64,000 nt of DNA from Apostichopus japonicus. Lineage: Eukaryota > Echinodermata > Holothuroidea > Aspidochirotida > Stichopodidae. The number at the start of each line of letters is the position of its first letter. The stretch's first letter is position 1. The translations under genes were made by a program, and so were the position numbers. The stretch is taken from the NCBI RefSeq assembly GCF_037975245.1, contig NC_092577.1, positions 35,332,898 to 35,396,897 of the forward strand. Reading direction: 5' to 3'. Under the pieces are notes generated by a model that saw only the letters and a program-made list of their open reading frames with translations, was not told the origin of the DNA and ran no database searches. This document shows, one piece after another, positions 47,924 through 60,445 of the stretch.

Positions 47924-50663
47924 TCCGTCTTGCTTTGTCATTTTTGGTCACGCATTTGTCTACGAGGGCTTTCTGCTGTTTGTACCTATACAGTATACTT
48001 CTACACATACAGCAAGTAACAGTTTTACTTGGGTAAATCAATTGAAGTTAAACGTTCATCATGCCAGACAACACAGGCAAACTGACGTTACAAGGGCAGC
48101 CTGTTTGAAGTCCTTACTTTTCCTGAAGTATATATTAGAGATATGAAACTAAATAAACTAAATTTATATTTTATTCCATGTTTTCTCAGGGTTTTACACC
48201 CCCCCCCCCCACCCCCCTCCTCTCGCTAAGCTTTCGTAGACGAAGGATTGAATCTAAGGATATCTATAGTCATCTACACTACAGTTAGTCGCAAAGTGAT
48301 TCTCAAGTTGAGTGGGGTATGTCAATTGGAGAGGGCATGCAGCTGAGGGGTACAGGTGCTCGATACAATGTGTATGTTTTCAAGAGTTTCGTCCAAACGT
48401 TTCTCTTGGACGAAATCGCTGAAAGTCCTGTAGCCCTGTCGTCAAAACGTACGTGAATACGACACCGCTGCCGTCTCCCCACTGGCTGCTCCCCCTGTGT
48501 TGCTGATCGGGACGTCAGGTACTTACCCGTGGGGGAGGGGGTCGGGCGGAGAGAAGTAGGAATGGAGTGAAGGAGAGAGAAAGAAGCAGCTAACCATTCT
48601 CTGTGTATAGAATTTTGCTAAAAATAGCAGATGGGACAATTATTAAAAGCCTACTGTTCCTGTTGAGAGAACCAGTCACAATTTACACTGGATAGGCTCA
48701 TAACTACTATATCCTATTCTTTGATACCGCCCTTCCATTTAATATAACAAACAATGCCTCTGTCACTTCTGTGGCTTCCGGGAGGGGTGGGGAATAAGTA
48801 TGGCGCCAACAATTTTAAGAGCAATGAATTTAACTTTTATTAGCACAGTTTGACAAGTTCAAATAAAATTAGGTTGGCCTACAGGTATGTCAACATACAA
48901 TAGTCTAGTACTGTAGTACTAAATGAATTTAACAAGTTGGTCGCACAGTATAGGGGACACTTTCAACACCACTGCACACTGGTCTGAAGACTCCTTACAC
49001 CCCGCCACCCAAATCTCAACCATTTCTGAACCTCCAAATCTAACCAGGTATTCATTTTGAAAGAAAAACATATAACCTTAAGAGATATATTCTATGGTCT
49101 AAATATAGTCTATATGTATTATTCAATTCAAGCACCAGTACTTTCCACGTCCTTTACTTCTAATTATGTTTAAAAAATTCTTTAAATTGTTTCCTTTTAT
49201 TAGCACAGTATGACAAGTTCAAATAAAATTAGGTTGGCCTACAGGTATGTCAACATACAATAGTCAAGTACTGTAGTACTATGGTTAACGTTGATTAAAA
49301 CCGTTGATACTTTCATGTAATATATGGCTATGCAGGACGGATAACTTTGGATAACTTTGATACAATCAAAACGATAGGTGGAATTCCTTGCAATGTTATG
49401 CACTGTTCGTTATGCCATACGACCCGAATATTTAGGTCCATGTATAGGTCCATATATATTACCCCTCTCCTCAAATGAATCATATATGAAAGTCCTGCAG
49501 AACCAGTACGCCATAAGTGATTGAAAGAGGGCATTGACGTTTTGTCTTAACATGGGAAAACTCCAGGGTTTAAATGCGCAGCCGCATAAATTACACCACT
49601 TTTCTGTTCCCGTCATAACAATTTCAAGTACATCTTGGCGATGACTATAGTTATGAAATGTTTAGTTTTTTCCTGCAAACTTCTCAGCAATTGTTGGATA
49701 AAGAATTTACAGTTTGAATCTCTTATATATAGTAAAGAACATGTAAATCAGTCGTTATCGAGATATTGCAGGGCCATGCATATGCTGTATTGTGTCATGT
49801 ACCGACATATATAGACAGACACACACGCAGACAGTTATGCACCTATATATGGGTAAACTGATACAGACGGGATGTAGCTATTTCCTTCCTTGGTGACATC
49901 CTTTGTATTCACGATGAAAGGTGTACTCGGGACTTAAATCAACTTTTTGATACTATTATTAAGTCTGTCGAATAATGTCATCGTTTATTGACATATAAAA
50001 CGATACAGAGTATGTTAGTATATGTTACAACTTTTGTTGCCATAGTTACCAAGGTTGGCGAGTACATTGGAACGGAAACAGGCCAACTTGACAAAAGATG
50101 GTAGTTAAGGATCTCCAAGAGTGTTTTCTCAACAGTATAACAACTTAACATTCTTGCACTGCGTTCCCTTATGACCTTCTCTAAGGTCATAAACTACAAT
50201 TAAGAAGCCTGACACGCTCGTTTCCTCAAGATTTTCCATCTTTCAAATCTCGTCTGCTCGCCGGGAATTGATTCTTTACGTAGATTTTCTGAAACGAGAC
50301 GGAATATTTGCTTTACCTATAGTTTGTTCCAGCAAGGAATGCTTCTTGTTTGCTTCACTGTATAGTCACTTTAACAATGATCGTGTTTTTTCAGTAGCCA
50401 TCCACGACACTTTGAGAGGAAGGAACTCAACTCATTCGTTTGAATGCTCGGATATCCGATTACCCGACTTAAGGACGTTTGATAGCACATAATTCAATGT
50501 TTTCTGTGGGTTAAGGCACGGTTAGATGCACCCCCAACCACCCCACCAGCCCCCCCTCCCCAACAGCCACCACCTACAGAATCCCTGTATGGAGCATGCG
50601 CATTGTACTGTATACCTATATCAAATATCCATATTATATTTTTCCTTTTCTCTTTCTTTGTAG
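47924..50663. other. Single-copy noncoding DNA upstream of the 50664 exon
   Basis: No gene recognised. It includes a C-rich run at 48199, a G-rich stretch near 48530 and an 85-bp direct repeat listed separately. It may hold an intron and further exons of the gene whose last exon is at 50664, but none could be identified. Confidence 0.5.
48837..49281. repeat. Dispersed 85-bp direct repeat pair
   Basis: TTTTATTAGCACAGT(T/A)TGACA through GTACTGTAGTACTA occurs at 48837-48921 and 49196-49281, almost identical, about 360 bp apart. Nature unknown. Confidence 0.75.
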
Positions 50664-50966
50664 AGCGAATTTCGAGCCCAGGATCAATCTTTGATGCGAC
50701 AATTCATGGAAATTCAAGGCAAAATTAGAAACTTGAAAGTCCAGCAACAACAACGACAAAAGCAAAACTTGATGATGAGGAAACAAAAGCAACAAGCGAA
50801 ACAACTTTTATCTGGCGATAATTCTTCTGATCTCCTTGGAAACCATCGATTTTCCTGGGAACTTGATTCCTTGTACGAAGAGGATGAATATTATGACTAT
50901 GACACCGAGGACGATTTAGATGACGATGAGAATTTACCTACTTCGGGAGCTACTGGATATTCATGA
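50664..50966 (+). CDS. Terminal coding exon of an acidic-tailed coiled-coil protein (FAM167-like?)
   Basis: A pyrimidine-rich tract and TTTGTAG acceptor precede an open exon of 100 codons plus stop. It starts SEFRAQDQSLMRQFMEIQGK and continues with a basic, glutamine-rich, probably helical segment (residues 10-42), an SWELDSLYEEDE motif and an acidic stretch DYDTEDDLDDDE. The LMRQ...I..LK..Q pattern is reminiscent of the C-terminal half of FAM167 proteins, but I am not sure of that match. AATAAA lies 69 bp past the stop. The splice site, codon-like composition and poly(A) signal together support a real last exon; upstream exons were not located. There is no second copy in the window. Confidence 0.6.
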   Translation, partial: SEFRAQDQSLMRQFMEIQGKIRNLKVQQQQRQKQNLMMRKQKQQAKQLLSGDNSSDLLGNHRFSWELDSLYEEDEYYDYDTEDDLDDDENLPTSGATGYS

Positions 50967-51034
50967 TGATACTGCAACAATATGAATATGCAACAATATA
51001 AATATGCATATTTTACCAGAACGTGCGCTATCCT

Positions 51035-51040
51035 AATAAA
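51035..51040 (+). terminator. Poly(A) signal AATAAA
   Basis: Canonical hexamer 69 bp downstream of the stop codon of the 50664-50966 exon. Confidence 0.55.
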
Positions 51041-51790
51041 AGACGGACATTCATGAATATGTGCACACGTTGAGGAAAGCGTCGTGTCAATGAGCCCATC
51101 ACTTGACTCGTCAATAAGAGTTGAAGCTTGCCGTCTGCTCGCAAAAGCGAATTAGAATCTTCTATAAATTGTGGAAATGACCAAAACAAATGGAAACATT
51201 TTTTTTCAGGTGTTAAGAAAGTGTCATCGATGGGTGTGAAATCTCTTTCTCTCACTTTCCTTTTTGGTGGTGGTGAAAGTGCGCAATGGACATAATTTCA
51301 GTGCAATGGACGAATGGATTATTTAAAGGGCAAAAACAAATAGCGGGAAAACTAATCGCTTGTAGGAATACCTACTGAATTTCACTCGTGAATAAGGGTG
51401 TGTGTTCGAGTTTTTGCTTGCTTGGTGTTTGACCATCATTATTTTCGTTCCTTTCAACGACCTCTATGTTACTTTTAGGAATTTTGTATATGTATGAAAA
51501 TCAGTGCAATTATTTAAAAATGGTTCTTCTGCTTAGTGAGGAAACAAGAAGTATTTAAATTAACAGCGCAATTAGGCTATTGTTAGCTATGGTACATGAC
51601 TGCGCTTTTGGTACAATAAGATGTAGGCATCTATGAACTATACAAAAGTAACCGTAGAAGGTAACTTTTCAAAAGTTAGAATCTTTATTTGCAACAACTG
51701 TCCATAATTCTTGGTTGTTAAACGCGTGACCATGGGGAACCATAATTTGAATTTCTAGATTATTTGGTTAAGTGTTTTTGTGTATGTGTG
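51041..51790. other. Noncoding DNA
   Basis: No gene recognised on either strand. Confidence 0.5.
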
Positions 51791-51794
51791 TGAG

Positions 51795-51952
51795 GGGGGC
51801 ATGTTTAGGGAGTGGGGGTGGGGGATGGTAGGGGAGGGTAGGGGGAGGGTAGGGGAGGGTTGGGGGAGGGTAGGGGAGGGGGCTAGGGGAGGGTATGGGA
51901 GGGTAGGGGAGGGTAGGGGAGGGTAGGGGGAGGGTATGGGAGGGTAGGGGTA
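51795..51952 (+). repeat. G-rich minisatellite (GGGGAGGGTA)n
   Basis: About 13 degenerate units of 10-12 bp with runs of three to five G separated by 1-3 bases. The plus strand has strong G-quadruplex potential. Proline-rich minus frames are artefacts. Confidence 0.9.
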
Positions 51953-54178
51953 TCTATTTATTGCTTTCAAAACGAGTGAACATTCTTTACTATAATACTA
52001 ATACAGCAACTGACGGAATAATTATAACAAATTCATAACATTTAATCTTCAACTGATCAACTTAATCTTAGTCTAAGCAAAGTGAATAATTAAAATGTAA
52101 GGCTTTTTGGTGTTGGTGTAAACATACAGCCTAATGACAGACATACAGACAGACAGACCTAGACAAACATGGACGTCTATATAGACAGACTGTCTGCTTC
52201 AGTGGTACTAATAATCTTTTAATCTAAGATAAGATAAAAACAAATGCTCAAACATTATGTCCTGAATATTAGCCAATATGATAATCCATATCGGGTATTT
52301 ATCATCATTTACATCAAACCGTTGTTGAATCTGACGGTAGATTTTTTACGGTCAACGCAATATTGAAAATCTTTAAATGATAAGTCTAATATACTGATGC
52401 AATTATATCATTTGGATCACTTCCGCTAAATATGCACGGGTGCATAAGTTTAAGTCACATACCTTTCCTGTCAACATCGGCATATCGATATGGTTAAATG
52501 GAATTACTTTCATATATATGTGTTTTCGTCATCAGTCAGTGACGTCATCAAGCTTTAGGCTCGTTCAAAGAGACAAAAATTCCATCATTTGGAAAAGGTA
52601 CAATTAAATGGTTGCCTGATCGAGTGGTTGTGTGTATGGATGATACATTCTGCCAGTTAAACCATTTCGTTGCACTTTGGCAATGTAGCCTACTTTGCTT
52701 CATGCAGTATGTGACCTATCCTTCGCTGTTTTCTGTGGTGTCATATGAATTTTACTAATTTTATGTGGGAGGGGGGAGGGATATTTTAGGGGGTCTGACA
52801 TTTATACGGTAGTTCGGAGAGTGTGTTTTACAGATGATAATAATGCTGTACTGTAAACATGTTTTACAAGCCGAGTAGCTTTGGTAGGCGAACTATCGTC
52901 TTAGGTAAAAGGCCCTCCTTCCCTCTCTCGCACTAGTCCCACTATAGTGACGTCATAGGCTGGTCATATAGTCCAAAGTATGATAAATCTACTTTGTCTA
53001 ATGGTGTGGTTAGTTCAAACAGTTTGAACGCACTGGAATCTTGACAAGTCACATGAATGCATGATTACATCGATACAAATCTGAAAGTGCGCCACCATTT
53101 AAATGTGAATTTGAAAACTCTAAATGATAAGCTGAAAACGCACGACCTAAATTGTAAAATACTGAATGGAGATGGGTAACAACTGGTCTCAGATACAATG
53201 AGTGTAATGGACACACTGTATTTGTCATGACTGTTCATCCTTGTTATTCTCCAGAATGAACAAACTTTTCAAGGACATCCTTTTTTTTCTTCAGCTAGCC
53301 TTTACACTGTGTAATGTCTGCACATAATCCTATTTCCGTGTGTACGTTTGGTAACGTCATTTGATTTTTGACGAGTAGCGTTAATTTGTGAAAATAATGA
53401 TTGTACCAGGAACCTTGCCTAAGCCATGTATGATCTCCTCTATACTCTCTCTCTCTCCTTTTCTCATTTCAACATAATCCAAGCCGGGTTTTGTGACAAA
53501 GCTTAGAATTCCTGAGTTTTAACTCTTCTTCTGATCGTGTAGCTAAGATTATCTATAAACCTTCTGTTATTCAGAAGCTATTTATTTCATCAAGGTCATC
53601 AAATCTTTTAAAAAGTATTGAATACATTCGAACAGAATACTCAATAGAGTTTTAAGGCCTTAATTGTCATCGACTAAACGGGCTATTGTGAGACATCTAC
53701 TGCACGAACAGGTCAAAAATGGATAACAACCTAATGACGACAGAGGGAATGTTCACTTAAATCTCAATAATTGTCCAATTCAACAATTACCGGTTAACCT
53801 TGCGTGGACATACAGTACGCAAATGCTTATCTATACATATAGTATATATGTGCAATTAATCGACGCACCATGTCAATATAATTAATGGTTTTCCACTTGT
53901 GTTCCAAAACTGCTAGAAGGTTCAATAATGGTCACTAATGTTTGGACGTGCCTTGCGTATATACTTCATGCACAAGTTTGTTGATTTCTGCGTATATAGT
54001 TTGTTTGTTTCGCAGAAGAAGAAGAAGAATGAGTCAGTTATTAGCAGTTAAGATGTGATCACTGAATCAAGGCAATAAAATCAGTTATATTCCTGTTTGT
54101 TGACAGGGTCATTTGTGCTTTTCAGTATTCTCTCGACCATAAAGCCAGCCCAATAGGCAAATTCCTCACCTTGAATGG
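51953..54178. other. Noncoding DNA up to the A2 homology
   Basis: Small simple repeats (GACAGACAGAC near 52147, GAAGAAGAA near 54016). No gene recognised. Since A1 starts at the window edge, this region could also be duplicated to the left of the window. Confidence 0.5.
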
Positions 54179-57100
54179 TGTTTTGAGCCATGGTCCTATA
54201 TACTGGTCCTATACAGTGTACAATATATATGTGCTTCTAAAGAAAGGTTACGAACTTAATTCAGGGACAAGTGTTTACACCTTACCGTATAACTTATCAA
54301 GTCCTTTAACGTCTTTTAACGATCACAGCTCATTGCACGTGTTGTTGTTGTTATTGGATGGAATTAATCTGTGAAAAGTTAAGCAAAAACAAGAAAACAT
54401 CTGGAAAGAAAGTTTCCTTCTCAAGAACTTAATTTATTTCAGGTGAAAGATCATCTAGGGTTGTTCCAATGTTTATAGATCATTAATATGTAGCATTACT
54501 TAATGTATATCGCACATATGGTGAAACTATATAGTAACTCGTGGTGGTGAATTCATATACGCGCAAACTCATATGAATCCGTGTATGCGCATGCTCATTG
54601 GAGAGACGATATAGCTAAGAACTGCGTCAATACATTCAATTAACTAAACGGGGAATTAATGTCTAAAAATATTCAAAATATGAGCACAGTTCACAGGAAC
54701 ACGCGTTTTTAAATCAGATATTTGTTATCAGATTATCAGGCGGCCATTTTGAGTTGTGTTAGAGATCTTAATACATTATGACGCCCTCAACTTTTCAATT
54801 TGAAAATCTTTCATCTATATGTTACAGTGTTATGGGCTATCGCTACCATTTTCAAATGTTTCCCAGATTATGATCAAAGTGACGAAAGATCTTTATAGAT
54901 TATAGGGAAGTAACACAAAAGTACATGACGGTACAGTGTATGACAACATAATAAATGAACTACAAGACCAAAATAAAAATATAGCCTTATAAAATAGTGA
55001 TAGACAGATAAATATTATGCTTAGGTCTACTGATCAAGAAGTAAGCTTTTGAACGCAATAATTTATTCCATTATTATAATTTAGTATAACTTTTTCATCA
55101 CACAAATTAAACAGATGGGAGCATGGAAACATATGAAGACGAACGAGATAAGAAAGGGCAGCAGGGACGGAAAATGAGAAAAATTAAACTTGCCATTTCA
55201 TTTAAGTTAATTTTAAGCCATTAATTGTTCATGAATATCAGCTGAGACGCACATATGTAGGGGTGAATAAAACATTATATGCATTAACAATGAGCTTCAT
55301 GTAGTTTTTTATTAGCGTATTGCCAGTTAATATCATACGAGTTGGTTACGATGGCAATGTTCCCGCTAAATATCCAGGGCAAGGACACTTTTGAAAAAAA
55401 AAATACCTTTTCCCCCAAGTTTGTAAGTAAAAAGTGTCTTTTTGGTCTTAAATAAAATAAATTTGTCATTAAGTTGTCTTGCAGGCTGTTGAATATACGA
55501 CTCAGCCGGCCCTCTAATAGCCAGCTTACCCGAGAGGGCAAATAACCTTCCATATTTTTATGATCTCAGAAAGTTCTTAAAAGAAACTCTTGAGGTATAA
55601 ATATCTATACAGATACGTTGAACCAGTAAAAAAAAGTGTTATTATTATCGATAATGTAGTAGTCGTTGTTGCAGTAACAAATCATATTGAAGTAATAATC
55701 ATACATACTATATCAACGCTGTGAATATTCATTATGTTAAGTATAATTGAATAAATATTTATTGAAATACTTTATTTTTCAATCATATATTGCTTAAATT
55801 CGGATATAAGTCACTTTAATTAATTGCAGTTATTTTTTGTTATGTCTTGCTAAAAAAGGTAAAAATTAAATTTCATTACTGCTGTTGTTATTTTCGGAAT
55901 ATGACGTAATCGATATGATTGAAGGTATGGTCGGACCTGCAAATGGAATAAAATGTTATTGTTTAATAGTAATTATTTAATAATAATAATATTAATAATT
56001 AGAAAAAAAAGTATGTTCACACCTTTTGTTAACTTAATCTTGAAATTTGTTAGTAATAAAAAACATTAATAGACGGTATCCAATTAGCTTTAACGCTTTA
56101 AATTATGATTTTTATATAAAAAAGACAAATAAAACATGACATTTGTCGATAATAATAAGTCTTCCTTTGACAATGAATTGATTCTGTTTTGTATTTTCTT
56201 TTTTTCAATGTCTTGATATTGTGTGTTTTCGGTAAATATTTAATCTACAATTGCATTTTCCTAACTGACAAGAAATCACAGTGTAAAACACATCAATATA
56301 CAACATTAATGTGCAATACAATCTAAACAGTCGAAAATGGTTTCAAAAGCTGCGAAATTTAGACTTAGCACAATTTTGCATCGCCGTAAGCATCCATCCA
56401 TTTACTAAAATTTCTGAAAGGGGCCAAAGGTACCCCTCCCCTTATACCCCTTCTCTGTTCAACATAACATCTTACACCCCACATCCACCACTACAAAGAT
56501 GGCGATTGCGTCCCTGGTGTGTAGAGAGAGTAGCTGTTTCGTTCAATTATTATAATTAATAAAAGTTGTGAGTTATTTTCTTTGATTTCAAGTTCCAGAA
56601 AGTGGCGCTACGTGGGTGGGTGGGAGGGTGGGGGAGTTCCCCATCCGGAATTCCCCTTGGCCCCCAGTACCCCTTTAACCAGATCTGGTATCCAAAATAG
56701 AGAGAGCTATGGCTAATCGTTTGTTATGGAAACAGCTTCCAATGCAAGGAAGCATTATTTTTATTCATGCCCCCGTCTTGTTTCCCAACCCATATCTGGT
56801 ACTCATCCAAAATAATAGGCAAAATATAGGATTCCAACGGGGGGGGGGGGGGGGTATTATGATTTTGGTGTATTTATTTTTTAAACTTGATACTTGATAC
56901 TTCAATCAAGTCGACCGCTAAAACATTGTTTTATTGGCTCAAAGCCGCGCAGCTCATTTTGTCAAACTTCGAAAACAATTCTTGCTCGCCATAAATTGCA
57001 ATATTTTAGGAAGACTAGATATGTGAAAATGGTCAAGTGATAGCACAATTTTGCGTCTAAGTCATTTTACTTGTAGAACATCCCCTCCCATAGACCCCAC

Positions 57101-58170
57101 CCCATTTCAGTGTTATATTTTTGCCCCCCCCCCCAATATTCCCCTAGTGGCCCCCACCCCAGATTGCCTAGGCTGACGCCGCCACTGGTTTCGGTGATTA
57201 ACGAGACCAAACATAAATGAAGACGTCCTACATATTTCATGTAGATTTCCCTTCATTGGATCAAGATAAGTGAAGCTGGGGGGGGATGGGGGAGGGGTCA
57301 GTAGAGTTGTTTATTCCGAGTGTTACTGAGAAGTAAGTTCAGTGATTTATCAAGCGGGTACGATAAAGGCGTGGTTTATTTCTATGGGATTTTGTAACCG
57401 ATTTTTCAATCTCATGTTTAATACCTATAACTTTCGCGTGAACGGGTGTGTGTACAGTGTACACGCCAGGTTTAAAGCCGCCACAGATATCAAATCTTGG
57501 CGTGAACGCTGCCTATGCCGGACGGGGGCGCTCTTTATTTATAGTAACAATAAGAATATTATAAACCAACGTTTGTTAGTTAATCAAATTTGGGGCACTT
57601 GCATGCATGTAAAAACACCTTGCGTTACACCTAAGTTTTGCGAATAACATTTGCTTAACAACTGAAGAATATGAATGGTTATATAGATATTTTGTCAAAC
57701 ATTTTGATACATGTATTCCTGCTTCTCGATGTGTCTCTTACTACTGTAGTGTATGGCCGAGGATCCTACATAGGCCTAGTCCTATAATACGGGTGTGTGT
57801 GGGGTTCTTACCCAGAAAACAAAGACGCATTCTGAGAATATTTTGACTATAATTAGGTTCAGTTCACACTGTTTGTGCTACATTTATCACATATAGGCTA
57901 GACCTATTAACTACAATTAAAATTTGTCTATATTGGCACTGGTACGTAACCTTAAAGATATGGAAAAAACAACGAAAGAACAATTGGAAAATGATTGAAA
58001 GAACAAAATATATGAACGGAGATCCATGTCAGTGTTAGGTATCAATGTTGGTTGAAACTTTGAAAAATTAGCACCAAAGATTCTATAACATCTGTCTATC
58101 ACAGATAAAGCAGCAACAGCAACTTAAATTACATTTATTGTTATCAATATACAAACCCTAAACCTCTACA
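54179..58170. other. Diverged left part of A2, no gene recognised
   Basis: Counterpart of 1-3940. The hAT-like relic is at 56601-57187 with a right end CGCCGCCACTG. Similarity to A1 becomes near-perfect from about 57875. Confidence 0.6.
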
Positions 58171-58171
58171 G

Positions 58172-58680
58172 CAACAATAACAACAAGATCATCAGCAACA
58201 ATAAACACGACAACAACAAAGATGGCAACAACAGCAACAACAATTAGAACATATAAAACATATAAAATCAACACCAACAATAACACCAACGACAACAACA
58301 ACAGCAGAAACAGCAACAACAAAAACAGCAACAATAATATAAATGACAAGAAAAACAACACGGAAAACAACAGCAACACAACAACAACAAGATCATCGAC
58401 AAAAAGATAAACGACAACAAAAATAACAACAAAAGCAACCGCAACAATAACAATAACAACAGTATCATCAGCAACAATATAAACAACAACAAAACAACAA
58501 AAACAACAAAATCATCGACAACAAGATAAACGACAACAAAAATAACAACAAAAACAATATCAGTAGCAACAATAACAACAAGATCATCAGCAACAATATA
58601 AAAAACAACAAAAACAACAAAAACAACAAAATCATCGATAACAACAATATACACGACAACAACAAAGATGGCAACAGCAA
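58172..58680 (+). repeat. AAC/CAA microsatellite (A2)
   Basis: Counterpart of 3942-4325 with 120 bp extra caused by partial internal duplication (second AAATCATCGA(C/T)AACAA block). Confidence 0.9.
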
Positions 58681-58854
58681 AGTAAAGAAGAAGAAAGACC
58701 AGAAATGAATGACAGTAAACGTTCTAAAGTTAATCGCGACTCGACGTTATATGTTAGACTTCAGTACTAACACTATATGTTATCATATACAGCCTTCGAA
58801 TTGTCCTGAGTCCGTACTAATACTCCCATTGTACCACTGTTGTCGAGCCCTCAG

Positions 58855-59673
58855 GAATTTGTACTCGTATTCTAGTATATATTTGACTGTACTGATACGA
58901 GTCCCCTCATTGATTTGTACTCGTATTCTAGTATATATTTGTCTGTACTGATACGAGTCGCCTAATTGAGTTGTACTCGTATTCAGTATATATTTATCTG
59001 TACTGGTATGAGTCCCCTCATTGATTTGTTCTCGTATTCTAGTATATAGTTGTCTGTACTGGTACGAGTCCCCTCATTGATTTGTATTGGTATTCTAGTA
59101 TATAGTTGTCTGTACTGGTACGAGTCCCCTCATTGATTTGTTGGTATTCTAGTATATATTTGACTGTACTGATACAAGTCCCCTCATTGATTTGTACTCG
59201 TATTCTAGTATATAGTTGTCTGTACTGGTACGAGTCCCCTCATTGAGTTGTACTCGTATTCTAGTATATATTTATCTGTACTGGTACGAGTCCCCTTATT
59301 GATTTGTTCTCGTATTCTAGTATATAGTTGTCTGTACTGGTACGAGTCCCCTCATTGATTTGTACTGGTATTCTAGTATATAGTTGTCTGTACCGGTACG
59401 AGTCCCCTCATTGATTTGTAATGGTATTCTAGTATATAGTTGACTGTACTGACACGAGTCCCCTTATTGATTTGTATTGGTATTCTAGTATATAGTTGTC
59501 TGTACTGGTACGAGTCCCCTCATTGATTTGTATTGATATTCTAGTATATAGTTGACTGTACTGACACGAGTTACCTCATTGATTTGTTCTCGTATTCTAG
59601 TACATATTTATCTGTACTGGTACGAGTCCCCTCATTGATTTGTACTCATATTGTAGTATATAGTTGTCTGTAC
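58855..59673 (+). repeat. 56-bp minisatellite (A2)
   Basis: Same number of units as A1 and almost no sequence differences, which is notable for a tandem array. Confidence 0.93.
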
Positions 59674-59679
59674 TGGTTT

Positions 59680-60440
59680 GTACACAGTCATACCAGTAGT
59701 CGTCGTCGCATGTTTGGTATAGTAGTATAAGATAGGCCCAGCTACTAGTACACTAAATTAGATACTCATACTCGAGCTTAGTTACTTATAATTCCGTGTA
59801 CTTTCTCGGTCCTCGTGCACTCGTATTACATAATTTATGATAAGAGTGCGCAAATCTAATAATCCTCGAAGAACTAAAATATTTGTTATTGACGTAGGGT
59901 TTCATTTAATTTTACATCACATATGTTATAGGGATTTCTAAACTTCGTGATTATTCGCTTGCGCAATGGATTTGCATAAATTTAGATCCAAAGTACGTGA
60001 CTAATGATATATTACGATAATGGTATTATGTTCATGGTAAACGCGTGGGTAGTGGGGAGTGGAAAAGTCGTATCTAGCTTTGGAGATATACATATATAAG
60101 TAGTGTACAAATGCTGCACTTAGATAAAACAAAACAGAAATTATGGTATGTTATGAATATTTTACATTACAGTTGATTGTTGTACTTTGCTGTTTATATT
60201 CTTTTCATCCCTTGCAGCCGAGAATTAAGGTCACTCACAACTTAACTTGCCTTAATAATTAATATGCAATCACTACTAAGCTAGCTGAATCTGTTCACGA
60301 GTGAGAAATAAGGATTTATATTATCTCGCTATTTCGGAGTTAGTATTTACAGTGAACTTTCTAGAAGCAAAAACCTTGGAATTAATGTAGAAATGTGATT
60401 AAATAATCAAACAGGTTAATTAAATGAGCGTTCCTATATG
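59680..60440. other. 3' flank of GPCR-1 in A2
   Basis: Counterpart of 5332-6063 with an extra 29 bp (AATAATTAATATGCAATCAC-type) near 60252. No gene recognised. Confidence 0.55.
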
Positions 60441-60445
60441 CATCT

